DNA from: Polyangium jinanense
GTDB taxonomy: Bacteria > Myxococcota > Polyangia > Polyangiales > Polyangiaceae
Direction: 5' to 3'
DNA: 64,000 nt
NCBI RefSeq assembly: GCF_028435365.1
Contig: NZ_JAGTJJ010000041.1
Location: 1 to 64,000, forward strand
Positions 7,851-16,629 of the stretch are shown here, one piece after another. The translations under genes were made by a program, and so were the position numbers. The notes beneath the pieces are model-generated. The model did not search any database and was not told the DNA's origin. It saw only the letters and a list, made by a program, of their open reading frames with translations. Positions within the stretch are counted from its first letter, which is position 1, and each line of letters opens with the position of its first letter.

Positions 7851-9593
7851 ATGAGCCGAGAGAGCGCCGACGTCCTCGTCATCGGTGGCGGCCCCGCGGG
7901 GACCACCGCCGCGACGATGCTGAAGCGAACGAACCCCGATCGAAGGGTCGTCCTCTTCGAGCGCACCCCGTTCCCGCGGCACCACGTCGGCGAATCGACC
8001 TTGCCGGACATGAACCCGATCCTCCGTCGGCTCGGCGTGCTCCGCACCATCGACGCTGCCGGGTTCGTGCGGAAGCGGGGAATCACGTACAAATGGGCGC
8101 ACGACAAGCCCGTCTTCAGCGAGGTCTTCTCGACCGGCGTGCTCGATTCCCTCGTGCGTGACGGCGGCGAGGGGCTGCCCGATTACGCGTGGCAGATCGA
8201 TCGCAGCCGTTACGATCACATCCTCCTCGAACACGCGCGCGCCCAGGGCGTCGAGATTCGTCAGCCGGCGAGCGTCGATTCGGTGCTGCGTGAAGGCGAC
8301 CGGGTCACCGGCCTCAGGGTATCCCACGAAGGAACGGAGACGACCTGGGAGAGCCACTTCGTCGTCGACGCGTCCGGGCAGGCGCGTGTTCTCTCGCGGT
8401 GGCTCGGTTTGTCGAAGGACGTGCACGCGCTCGGGGACCTTGCCATTTACCGTTATTACGAAGGTTTTCGCTGGCGCGAAGACCTCATCGGCGCGGAGGA
8501 TCGCTCCAAGATCTTTTTCAGCGCGACGCCGGCGGGTTGGATGTGGTTCATCCCGCTCTCGTCGCGCCTCGTGAGCGTCGGGCTCGTCACGCGAAGGCCG
8601 TTTCTGCAATCCCACGAGCCGTCTGCGCTCTTCGACCGGGAGCTCGCGACCGTGCCGGAAATGCAGGACATGCTGGCCGAGGCGGCGCAAACGAGCGCGC
8701 CGGGCGAGACGGAGCCGCCGCGCACGCACACGATCGCGGATTGGTCGTACAGCCACGCGAATCCGGCCGGGCCCGGGTGGTATCTCGCGGGGGACGCGGC
8801 GGCGTTCGTCGATCCGATCCTCTCGTCGGGGATCCTGCTCGCGCACCACTCGGGACTCTCGGTGTCGAATGCCATCAACACGGAGTGGCATCACCCCGAT
8901 ATCTCCGTCGAGGATCTCCATGCGGGATACGCCACGTTTTACCGTGACCTCTATGGCGGGTTTCTCGCGATGGCGCGCTGGTGGTACCACCGTCGCGGCG
9001 TCGCCGGCATCGACGAATGGCTACGCACGGCGGCGGAGCTCGGCAGCTCGGCGCGGGGCGCGCGCGAGATCAACCGGGACGACGTCTCCGCCTTCATGAC
9101 GTTCGCCGCAGGGTTTCTGACGGATTTTCGTTTCGTGCACCTCGGGTGTGCGTTCGGGGATCGGGGGCTCGCGATTTCCCTCGACGGGCTGGAGAATCGA
9201 TCGGCCGCGGGGGATCCGTTGCGGCGCGAGCTGCTCGATCGTTCGCTTCGGCCGCACTCGCGCGTGGAGCGCGCCGAGGTGAGCGCTTACGTGGCGACGG
9301 ACGTGGACTCGGACCGGTTCTGGCGGCTCCCGGAGCTGCGGTTTTTCGGAGCATTCGGCGAGCGGGTCTATCGTCCCCCGGTCCCGCTCGAAGGGCGCGA
9401 GGAGCGCGGGATTCAGCGGACGCTGCAGATCGTCGAGCGGACGCTTTCCTCGTGCAACGGCGAGCGCACCGTGGACGACGTCGTGCGCCGGGTGCGTGAC
9501 AGCTTCGATCGAAAGGATGCCGAGGCGATCCAAAAGCTCGCGAATCTGGTCCTGAGCGACCTCCGGCTGCTCGACGCCGTGACGCTGTCCTGA
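7851..9593 (+). CDS. FAD-dependent halogenase-like monooxygenase
   Basis: This 580-residue flavoprotein has an N-terminal Rossmann motif GGGPAGTTAA, the PRHHVGEST segment, VVDASGQARVLSR, and the second FAD motif GDAAAFVDPILSSG. The halogenase signature WxWxIP is present as W230-M-W232-F-I-P. A GFVRKRGITYKW stretch matches the position where phenolic and carrier-protein halogenases have their substrate-side segment with the catalytic-lysine region. The family uses FADH2, O2 and halide to form HOX. Its members are tryptophan, phenol or PCP-bound substrate halogenases, and some relatives are plain oxidoreductases. The last ~65 residues (CNGERTVDDVVRRV, then a helical end) look like a PqqD/winged-helix domain. 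No biosynthetic cluster surrounds it. The start at 7851 sits at the Rossmann strand. Confidence 0.75.
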   Translation: MSRESADVLVIGGGPAGTTAATMLKRTNPDRRVVLFERTPFPRHHVGESTLPDMNPILRRLGVLRTIDAAGFVRKRGITYKWAHDKPVFSEVFSTGVLDSLVRDGGEGLPDYAWQIDRSRYDHILLEHARAQGVEIRQPASVDSVLREGDRVTGLRVSHEGTETTWESHFVVDASGQARVLSRWLGLSKDVHALGDLAIYRYYEGFRWREDLIGAEDRSKIFFSATPAGWMWFIPLSSRLVSVGLVTRRPFLQSHEPSALFDRELATVPEMQDMLAEAAQTSAPGETEPPRTHTIADWSYSHANPAGPGWYLAGDAAAFVDPILSSGILLAHHSGLSVSNAINTEWHHPDISVEDLHAGYATFYRDLYGGFLAMARWWYHRRGVAGIDEWLRTAAELGSSARGAREINRDDVSAFMTFAAGFLTDFRFVHLGCAFGDRGLAISLDGLENRSAAGDPLRRELLDRSLRPHSRVERAEVSAYVATDVDSDRFWRLPELRFFGAFGERVYRPPVPLEGREERGIQRTLQIVERTLSSCNGERTVDDVVRRVRDSFDRKDAEAIQKLANLVLSDLRLLDAVTLS

Positions 9594-9653
9594 CGCGGAC
9601 TCCTCGGAAAACGAACGAGCACGCTCTTCCGGGCCGGGGAAAACGCCGATAGG

Positions 9654-12600
9654 ATGCGCGCCATGCGCAAGCGCCCCCCGACGGGTTGGCTCCCCACGCT
9701 CTTCGTGTTTCTCGCGCTCGTGGCCCTCGGCTGCGGCGATGACGGCGGCATACCGCCGGGCCCGGTCGACGCCGGGCGCGACGCCACAGAGACCGACGTC
9801 ACGGAGCCCGATGCCTCGGAGCCGGACGCGGGCTGTCCGCCGGGATCGTACCCCGACGGCGGTGTGTGCGTGCTCGAGGGGAGCTGTCAAAACAATCCCT
9901 GCGGCGAACACGGGACGTGTGACGATTCGAGCGGATCGGCCGTCTGCACGTGCGCGGAGGGCTGGGCGGGCGCGACGTGCGCGTCGTGTGATGCCGCGGG
10001 CGGCTACCACGACGACGGGGCCGGCGGCTGTACGACCGACCCGTGTGTGCCGGATCCGTGCATGTCGCCCGATCGCGTGTGCGACGGGAGCTCGGGCACC
10101 GCGAAGTGCGTGTGCAAGCCCGGCACGCACGAAGAGCGCGGCGTTTGCGTCGAGGATAAGACGTGCCTGCCGACGACGTGCAGCGGTCACGGGAGCTGCG
10201 ACGACGAGGGGGGCGAGCCCGTGTGCACGTGCGACGTCGGCTGGAGCGGCAGCGCGTGCGACGCGTGCGACGACGCGGGGGGCTATCACAGCGACGGGAA
10301 CGGGGGCTGCACGACGGACCCTTGCTTGCCGAATCCCTGCGTGGCCCCGCACGCGAGCGTGTGCACCGTCGAAGCAGGGTCGCCCGTCTGCGGCTGTGAT
10401 CCCGGGTATCACGAAGAGAATGGCGCCTGCGTGATCGACGAGGTTTGCACGCCGTCGACTTGCTCGGGCCATGGCACGTGCGCGGTCGAAGGTGGCCACG
10501 TGGTTTGCACGTGTGATGATGGCTTTGCCGGGGCTTCCTGCGATACGTGCGATACGGCGGGCGGCTATCACGACGATGGAAACGGCGGCTGCACGGCGGA
10601 CCCGTGTTTGCCGAATCCCTGCGTCATGCCGAACAAGACGGTCTGCGCGGGAGAAGGCGCTTCGTACGTGTGCTCGTGCGATCCGGGGTATCACGACGAC
10701 GGGAGCGGCGGGTGCACCGACGACCCGTGCACGCCGAATTTCTGCCTCGTGATGAACCAGGCCTGCGAGGTCGTGGGCGGGATGCCGCAATGCTACACGC
10801 CCATGTGCGACGATCAGAACCCGTGCACGGTCGATACGGTCGTGGGCGGGAGCTGCCAGCACACGCCGCTCGCCAACGGGACGGCGTGCCAGACGTCGCT
10901 TTGCATCGTGGACCAGGCCTGCCAGGCGGGCGTCTGCGCCGGCGGCAGCCCGCGGGTGTGCGACGACGGCAATGTGTGCACGGACGACGCGTGTGACCTC
11001 TCGGCGGGGTGCGTCGCGACGAACGACGATACGAACGTGCCGGACGACGGGTTCGCGTGCACGGTCGACGCGTGCGCGGGCGGGCTTGCGTCGCACACGA
11101 CGAGCAATGCGGCCTGCGACGACGGGGCGTGGTGCACGGGCGCGGAGGTCTGCGCGCCGCTTCAGTCGGGCGCGGACGCGGAGGGATGCGTGCACGTGAA
11201 CGTGCCGCAAAAGCCCGTGAGCATCAGTCCGTGCGTGAGCTACGGCGCTTGTGACGAGGCCACGCAGTCGTTCCCGATGGTGCTCGCGTCGCCGGGGTCC
11301 TCCTGCAATGACGGCATCTCGTGCACGAGCGGCGATGTGTGCGACGTGCAGGGCGCCTGCAAGGGCACGCCCTCGGCCGGATGCGACGGCGGGGCTTGCG
11401 CGACCACGCATCCCGGTACGGGCAACGTCGACATCCCGGTGGGTGTGGTGAGCGGAAAGATCACGCTCGGCGGCGCGCCGCTGCCGGCGACGAACAACGA
11501 TTACGATGGCGCGGACATCTTCCTCGTCGCGCGGGACACGAAGGCCGCGCATGCGATCGGCGGCTACAGCTACCAGTATCAATCGCCGGGCGTGTACGTG
11601 CTCAGCGCGAATACGTATGGCGGCAAGGTGGTCGCGGGCGTGTATGACGTGCTCTACCGTCGGGGCTGGGGGTCAGCCGGGAATACGGTGTCGCGTACGC
11701 TTCCGGCGGCCACGCACGTGAATGGCTACCGGATGCTCGCGACGGGCGTCGTCGTGGGCACGGGGCAAAGCACGCTGGACGTGAACATCCCGGTGGCGAA
11801 CGTGAGCGGGACGATCACGCTCGCGGGCGCGCCGCTGCCGGGGACGAACAACGATTACGACGGCGCGGACATCTTTCTCGTGGCGAAAGACACGGGAGCC
11901 GCGCATGCCCTCGGCGGCTACAGCTACCAGTACCAGTCGGCAGGCGTGTACGTGCTCAGCGCGAATACGTATGGGGGTAAGGTGGTCGCGGGCGTGTATG
12001 ACGTGCTCTACCGGCGGGGCTGGGGGTCAGCCGGGAATTCGGTGTCGCGTACGCTTCCGGCGGCGACGCACGTGAATGGCTACCGGCTGCTGGCAACGAA
12101 TGTCACGCTCTCGGCGGGCGCGAACACGCTGAACGTGGACATTCCGGTGGCGAGCGTGAGCGGGACGATCACCCTCGCGGGCGCGGCGCTGCCGGCGACG
12201 AACAACGATTACGACGGCGCGGACATCTTCCTCGTGGCGAAGGACACGAAGGCCGCGCATGCGATCGGCGGTTACAGCTATCAGTATCAGTCGCCGGGCG
12301 TGTACGTGCTCAGCGCGAACACGTATGGCGGCAAGGTGCCTGCGGGCACGTACGACGTGCTCTACCGGCGGGGCTGGGGGTCAGCCGGGAATTCGGTGTC
12401 GCGTACGCTTCCGGCGGCGACGCACGTGAATGGCTACCGGGTCCTGGCCACGGACGTCACGCTCTCGGCGGGGGCGAATACGCTCGACGTGAACATCCCG
12501 GTGGCGAGCGTGAGCGGGACGATCACCCTCGCGGGCGCGGCGCTGCCGGCGACGAACAACGATTACGACGGCGCGGACATCTTCCTCGTGGCGAAAGACA

Positions 12601-13532
12601 CGAAGGCCGCGCATGCGATCGGCGGCTACAGCTACCAGTATCAGTCGCCGGGCGTGTACGTGCTCAGCGCGAACACGTATGGCGGGAAGGTGCCTGCGGG
12701 CGTGTACGACGTGCTCTACCGGCGGGGCTGGGGGTCAGCCGGGAATTCGGTGTCGCGGACGCTTCCGGCGGCCACGCACGTGAATGGCTATCGGCTGCTC
12801 GCGACGAACATCACGCTCACCGAGGGGACGAACACGCTCGACGTGAACATCCCGGTGGCGAGCGTGAGCGGGACGATCACGCTCGCGGGCGCGGCGCTGC
12901 CGGCGACGAACAACGATTACGACGGCGCGGACATCTTCCTCGTGGCGAAGGACACGGGGGCCGCGCATGCGATCGGCGGCTACAGCTACCAGTATCAGTC
13001 GCCGGGCGTGTACGTGCTCAGCGCGAACACGTACGGCGGGAAGGTGCCTGCGGGCGTGTACGACGTGCTCTATCGGCGAGGCTGGGGGTCAGCCGGGAAT
13101 ACGGTGTCGCGTACGCTTCCGGCGGCGACGCACGTGAATGGTTATCGGCTGCTGGCAACGAATGTCACGCTCTCGGCGGGCGCGAATACGCTGCACGTCG
13201 ATATCCCGGTGTCGCTCGTCGGCGGGACGATCACGCTCGCGGGCGCGGCGCTGCCGGGGACGAACAACGATTACGACGGCGCGGACATTTTCCTCGTGGC
13301 GAAGGACACGGAGGCCGCGCATGCGATCGGCGGCTACAGCTACCAGTATCAGTCGCCCGGGGTCTACGTGCTGAGCCCGAACACCTACGGTGGCAAGGTG
13401 CCGTCGGGCACGTATGACGTGCTCTATCGGCGGGGCTGGGGGTCGAGCGGGAATACGGTGTCGCGCACGCTGCCGGCGGCGACGCACGTGAATGGCTATC
13501 GACTGCTGGATCGGTGCATGACCACGCCTTGA
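9654..13532 (+). CDS. Large EGF-like lipoprotein with six C-terminal tandem repeats
   Basis: This 1292-residue surface lipoprotein has a lipobox LVALGC just after a basic start, then a Pro/Asp-rich linker. From about residue 75 to 360 it carries alternating EGF-like Cys modules (C..NPC..HGTC....CTC..GW.GATC type). A further Cys-rich stretch runs to about 585. Six repeats of 118 residues follow, each starting VDIPV or VNIPV and containing NNDYDGADIFLV and YRRGWGS.GN. The repeats look like beta-sandwich, carboxypeptidase-regulatory or CnaB-like modules, which is inference. Likely role: cell-surface adhesion or matrix contact. A second ATG at 9663 follows a TAGGAT hexamer by 7 nt and may be the true start. 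Confidence 0.8.
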   Translation: MRAMRKRPPTGWLPTLFVFLALVALGCGDDGGIPPGPVDAGRDATETDVTEPDASEPDAGCPPGSYPDGGVCVLEGSCQNNPCGEHGTCDDSSGSAVCTCAEGWAGATCASCDAAGGYHDDGAGGCTTDPCVPDPCMSPDRVCDGSSGTAKCVCKPGTHEERGVCVEDKTCLPTTCSGHGSCDDEGGEPVCTCDVGWSGSACDACDDAGGYHSDGNGGCTTDPCLPNPCVAPHASVCTVEAGSPVCGCDPGYHEENGACVIDEVCTPSTCSGHGTCAVEGGHVVCTCDDGFAGASCDTCDTAGGYHDDGNGGCTADPCLPNPCVMPNKTVCAGEGASYVCSCDPGYHDDGSGGCTDDPCTPNFCLVMNQACEVVGGMPQCYTPMCDDQNPCTVDTVVGGSCQHTPLANGTACQTSLCIVDQACQAGVCAGGSPRVCDDGNVCTDDACDLSAGCVATNDDTNVPDDGFACTVDACAGGLASHTTSNAACDDGAWCTGAEVCAPLQSGADAEGCVHVNVPQKPVSISPCVSYGACDEATQSFPMVLASPGSSCNDGISCTSGDVCDVQGACKGTPSAGCDGGACATTHPGTGNVDIPVGVVSGKITLGGAPLPATNNDYDGADIFLVARDTKAAHAIGGYSYQYQSPGVYVLSANTYGGKVVAGVYDVLYRRGWGSAGNTVSRTLPAATHVNGYRMLATGVVVGTGQSTLDVNIPVANVSGTITLAGAPLPGTNNDYDGADIFLVAKDTGAAHALGGYSYQYQSAGVYVLSANTYGGKVVAGVYDVLYRRGWGSAGNSVSRTLPAATHVNGYRLLATNVTLSAGANTLNVDIPVASVSGTITLAGAALPATNNDYDGADIFLVAKDTKAAHAIGGYSYQYQSPGVYVLSANTYGGKVPAGTYDVLYRRGWGSAGNSVSRTLPAATHVNGYRVLATDVTLSAGANTLDVNIPVASVSGTITLAGAALPATNNDYDGADIFLVAKDTKAAHAIGGYSYQYQSPGVYVLSANTYGGKVPAGVYDVLYRRGWGSAGNSVSRTLPAATHVNGYRLLATNITLTEGTNTLDVNIPVASVSGTITLAGAALPATNNDYDGADIFLVAKDTGAAHAIGGYSYQYQSPGVYVLSANTYGGKVPAGVYDVLYRRGWGSAGNTVSRTLPAATHVNGYRLLATNVTLSAGANTLHVDIPVSLVGGTITLAGAALPGTNNDYDGADIFLVAKDTEAAHAIGGYSYQYQSPGVYVLSPNTYGGKVPSGTYDVLYRRGWGSSGNTVSRTLPAATHVNGYRLLDRCMTTP
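11427..13532 (+). repeat. Six in-frame 354-bp tandem repeats
   Basis: Units start at 11427, 11781, 12135, 12489, 12843 and 13197, each exactly 354 bp (118 codons); the last is cut short at the stop codon. Copies are nearly identical at DNA level, including rare choices such as the TCA serine codon in GGGTCAGCCGGG in units 1-5. This indicates recent expansion or ongoing homogenisation. Confidence 0.95.
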
Positions 13533-13538
13533 AGGGGC

Positions 13539-16500
13539 TCAGCCCACCCGATCCCGGAGCGGAACCGAGGCCACACGTTTCGGTTCCGCGGCCCGATCGA
13601 ACGGCGCGCCCGCGGCTTCCAGCGCCGTGACCGCCTCCGCCGCAAGCCGCATCGCCCGCACGCCGTCCTCCGCCGTGACCTTCGGCCGATCGCCCCGGAC
13701 GACGCTCTCGCGGAACGCGACGAGCAGGCGCGCGAGGTCGCCTCCGCGCGGCGGCGTGCGGGTCCGTTTGCCGCCGGCGTCGCTCACCTCCACGAGGTCA
13801 CGCCCTTCCGAGCGTATCCAGGACAAACGCCTTCCATCGCCGAGGCGCGCCCGCACTTCGAGGGCGTCCGCGGCCTCGGCGAGCAAGAGCTCGATGGTCA
13901 CGTCGGGCTGCGAAGGACCACTGCCGCGCGCGCGCAAGGTCACGCGTTCGGGCCTTCCGCCGCCCTTGGCCGTGGCTTTTCGGATGTGGAGATCCTCGCC
14001 TGCCACGGCCTGCGCGACGTCGCCGAGGTGGATCAGGAGCTCGTAAAGCGCCGTGCGGGACCACGCGTGCAAGCTCGCGGGCGAGGTCGGCGTGGCCCGG
14101 TGAACGACCTCGATGTCGACGGGACGATCGGGCCCTTTTCGATCCCCGAGCACGGAAAGAATCTCTTCGAGCCCGCCGGCCGTGCGGAGTTGCTGCGCGA
14201 CCGTGATGCGCTCGCTCGCCTCGGAAGCGAGCGCCTCGGCCTCGGCGAGCGTCGCGCCGAGCGGTTTTTCCACGAGGCAAGGGAGTCCCCGCGTGATCGC
14301 GTCGCGCGTGATCTCCGCGTGCTGCCGCGTGCTCGTGGCGACGATCACCGCGTCGATCGCAGTACGCTCGCAGAGCTCGGCGAGCGAGCGCGCGCGGGGT
14401 ACGTCGGCCGCGATCTCCGGCAGATCTTTGTCCGGCGCGTGCGGGGAGGCGATGCCGGAAAGGACGAACCCACCTGCTTGCGCGAGCGCCTCCGCGAAGG
14501 CGAGGCCCCGCCGGCCCGTGCCGAGGATCGCGACACGGAGGGCGCGCGGCGTGGAGGCGGGGGCCACGGGCAGGTGGACACGCTCGCGCGGCGCTTCCGG
14601 AAGCGGGATCTCGTCGCTGCGCGGGATGCGGCCGTCGCCGAAACGGAGCTCGTCGAGGCGATCGATGCCGGGCCGGAAACGCGCGATGCGGGGCTCGGAG
14701 AGGCATTTCTCCGGCGTGATTTTCTCGCCGGGGACAGCCAGGAGCTCGCCCGTGCCGAAGAGCGCCGCATACGGCTTCCAGACGCCCGTGCAGACGAGGT
14801 CGAAGCGGCAATCGGCGCAGGCCGGGCCTTTTTGTTTTTGCGGGGCGTCTTCGGTCAGCGCGCCGCTCAGGGCGACGAGCACGTCGCTCCACGGCGCCAT
14901 TTCTTCGAGCTGGCACGGCGGCACGCCCTGGCGCGAGCCCACCACGACCTCGACGCCGAGCTCGTTCGCCCGCGCGATCGCGCGCTTCAGGTACGGCATG
15001 ACGTCCGAGAATCGTGGCACGTGGTCGGCGAGCCGTTCGAGGGCCTTGTATTGCGGCGTGACGTACGCGAACGAGATGCCGATGCGCGTGCCGAACTCGG
15101 CGTGCATCCATTCGACGAATCGCACGAGGTGCCGGTAATTCTGGGCGGAGACGACGTGGTTCACGTCGAGCCGGAGCTCTTCGTGGCGCGCGAAGAGGTG
15201 CAAGGCCCGCACGGTGCGCGCGTGGTCGCCCATTTTGCGGGTCTGCAGCCGCGCGAGCGCCTCGTCGTGCGCGTGCAGCGAGACGAAGACGTTCGTGAGG
15301 CCCGCCCGGACGAGGGTGTCGACCTTCTCCGGTTTGTCGAGGAGCACCGCGTTCGTGACGAGCTCGATGCTGCGCACGCCGGTCCGCTTGGCGACGGAGA
15401 CGTAATCGACGAGGTGGCGCGAGAGCGTGGGTTCGCCGCCGCTGAAGGAGATCTGCTCGACCCCCGTGCGGCCGAGGCGCGCGATCCGCCGCATCATCCG
15501 GCCCGGATCCTCCTCGACGTTGTGGGAGGTCTCGTTCGCGCTGCAGAACCAGCAATCCTGATTGCAATGAACCGTCGGGCGGAGGACCGTGAAAAACGCC
15601 GCGCGCGCCGCGCTTTTTCGGGTCTCGTCCCAGCGCTCGCGTGGCCGCTGGAGCGGGGCGCGGGGCAAGGGGGACAAACCCGCGGCGCCGTGCGTGTTGA
15701 GGTAAAGTGTCGTCGTGCCCGGGCAGGCGCGGGAGGCGCCGCAAGCGTCGCAGCCAGGGGCGAGCGAGGAGGTCGCGTGGCGCGGGATCGGGCGGCCGCC
15801 GCGATCGGCGAGCAAGCGTTCGGGGACCTCGACGCCGCCGTCGGCGGTTTTCGTGGCCACGGCGCAGAGCGGGATCCCGTCCCGCTCTGTCAGCGTGATT
15901 TCGAGCCCTTTTTCCCGGGCAAACCCGATCGCCGCGAGGAGCCCGTCCCGCGCCCGATCCCAGCGCGGCGGCGAAAGCTCGCGCGGCGCGCGCCCATCCA
16001 CGGGCCGGAGCGCGGAGGGCGTGTAGAGTCGGACGCGACGCGCGCTCGGGGCCGCGCTCGCGAGGAGCGCGATCGCCGCGCGGAGGTCCTGGATCGATGG
16101 ATCGAGCACCGGGATCTCGAAGACGAGGTCGAGCCCCGTGGCCGCGATCGCGCGGAGGCCTGCGAGCACCGCGGAAAACGCGCCTCGCACGCGGGCGATC
16201 GCGTCGTGCACGGCCGGCCGGTCGCTCGCGAGGAAAAACACGACCCCCGAGAGGCCCGCCGCGCGGAGCTCCTCGGCGCGGCCCTCCGCGGCGTAGGCCA
16301 CGCCGTTCGTCCGCGCGTAGACCGCGCCCCAGCCTGCGTCGCGCGCGTCCTGCACGATCGCGCGGAGATCCTTCAGACGTGAAGCTTCTCCGCGTAGCTC
16401 GAGCACGCCGCCGCCGCGCCGGAGCTCTCGCTGCCGCGTCCCTTCGTCCGCTGGCTTGGCGCGGCAGTCGCAGACGGGGCAGGCGAGGTTGCAGCCCTCG

Positions 16501-16544
16501 GCGAGCAGGAGGCTCGTGTCGGTCGTGCCGGCGCGGGGGCTCAT
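13539..16544 (-). CDS. Double radical-SAM / Gfo-Idh-MocA fusion protein
   Basis: This 1001-residue protein has three modules. Residues 1-310 form a first radical-SAM-like domain with C18-NLA-C22-PV-C25, followed later by a GCDACGASRACPG Cys group. Residues 315-650 form a second radical-SAM domain with C327-NQD-C331-WF-C334, SGGEPTLS and a SPASM-like CADCRFDLVC. Residues 665-1001 form an NAD-binding oxidoreductase with GTGRRG and the VEKPLG motif that carries the catalytic Lys of Gfo/Idh/MocA enzymes. Such fusions suggest sequential chemistry on one substrate, possibly sugar, cyclitol or RiPP, which is unproven. The start at 16544 is nearest the first cluster; an ATG at 16592 is also possible. 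The frame stays open across all three modules, so this is a real fusion. Confidence 0.85.
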   Translation of the reverse strand: MSPRAGTTDTSLLLAEGCNLACPVCDCRAKPADEGTRQRELRRGGGVLELRGEASRLKDLRAIVQDARDAGWGAVYARTNGVAYAAEGRAEELRAAGLSGVVFFLASDRPAVHDAIARVRGAFSAVLAGLRAIAATGLDLVFEIPVLDPSIQDLRAAIALLASAAPSARRVRLYTPSALRPVDGRAPRELSPPRWDRARDGLLAAIGFAREKGLEITLTERDGIPLCAVATKTADGGVEVPERLLADRGGRPIPRHATSSLAPGCDACGASRACPGTTTLYLNTHGAAGLSPLPRAPLQRPRERWDETRKSAARAAFFTVLRPTVHCNQDCWFCSANETSHNVEEDPGRMMRRIARLGRTGVEQISFSGGEPTLSRHLVDYVSVAKRTGVRSIELVTNAVLLDKPEKVDTLVRAGLTNVFVSLHAHDEALARLQTRKMGDHARTVRALHLFARHEELRLDVNHVVSAQNYRHLVRFVEWMHAEFGTRIGISFAYVTPQYKALERLADHVPRFSDVMPYLKRAIARANELGVEVVVGSRQGVPPCQLEEMAPWSDVLVALSGALTEDAPQKQKGPACADCRFDLVCTGVWKPYAALFGTGELLAVPGEKITPEKCLSEPRIARFRPGIDRLDELRFGDGRIPRSDEIPLPEAPRERVHLPVAPASTPRALRVAILGTGRRGLAFAEALAQAGGFVLSGIASPHAPDKDLPEIAADVPRARSLAELCERTAIDAVIVATSTRQHAEITRDAITRGLPCLVEKPLGATLAEAEALASEASERITVAQQLRTAGGLEEILSVLGDRKGPDRPVDIEVVHRATPTSPASLHAWSRTALYELLIHLGDVAQAVAGEDLHIRKATAKGGGRPERVTLRARGSGPSQPDVTIELLLAEAADALEVRARLGDGRRLSWIRSEGRDLVEVSDAGGKRTRTPPRGGDLARLLVAFRESVVRGDRPKVTAEDGVRAMRLAAEAVTALEAAGAPFDRAAEPKRVASVPLRDRVG

Positions 16545-16629
16545 GGGAGGAGCGCATTGTTCGCCGTGGGCGACGGCGCGCGCAAGAGGCATGGGCGGTT
16601 CGTGCTTCCCCTCATCCTCGTAGGGCGGT

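Noticed and set aside
9021..11582. Long antisense frame opposite the EGF-like lipoprotein gene
   Set aside because: The opposite strand has clear EGF and repeat modules; the antisense translation lacks any fold signal and mirrors codon bias.
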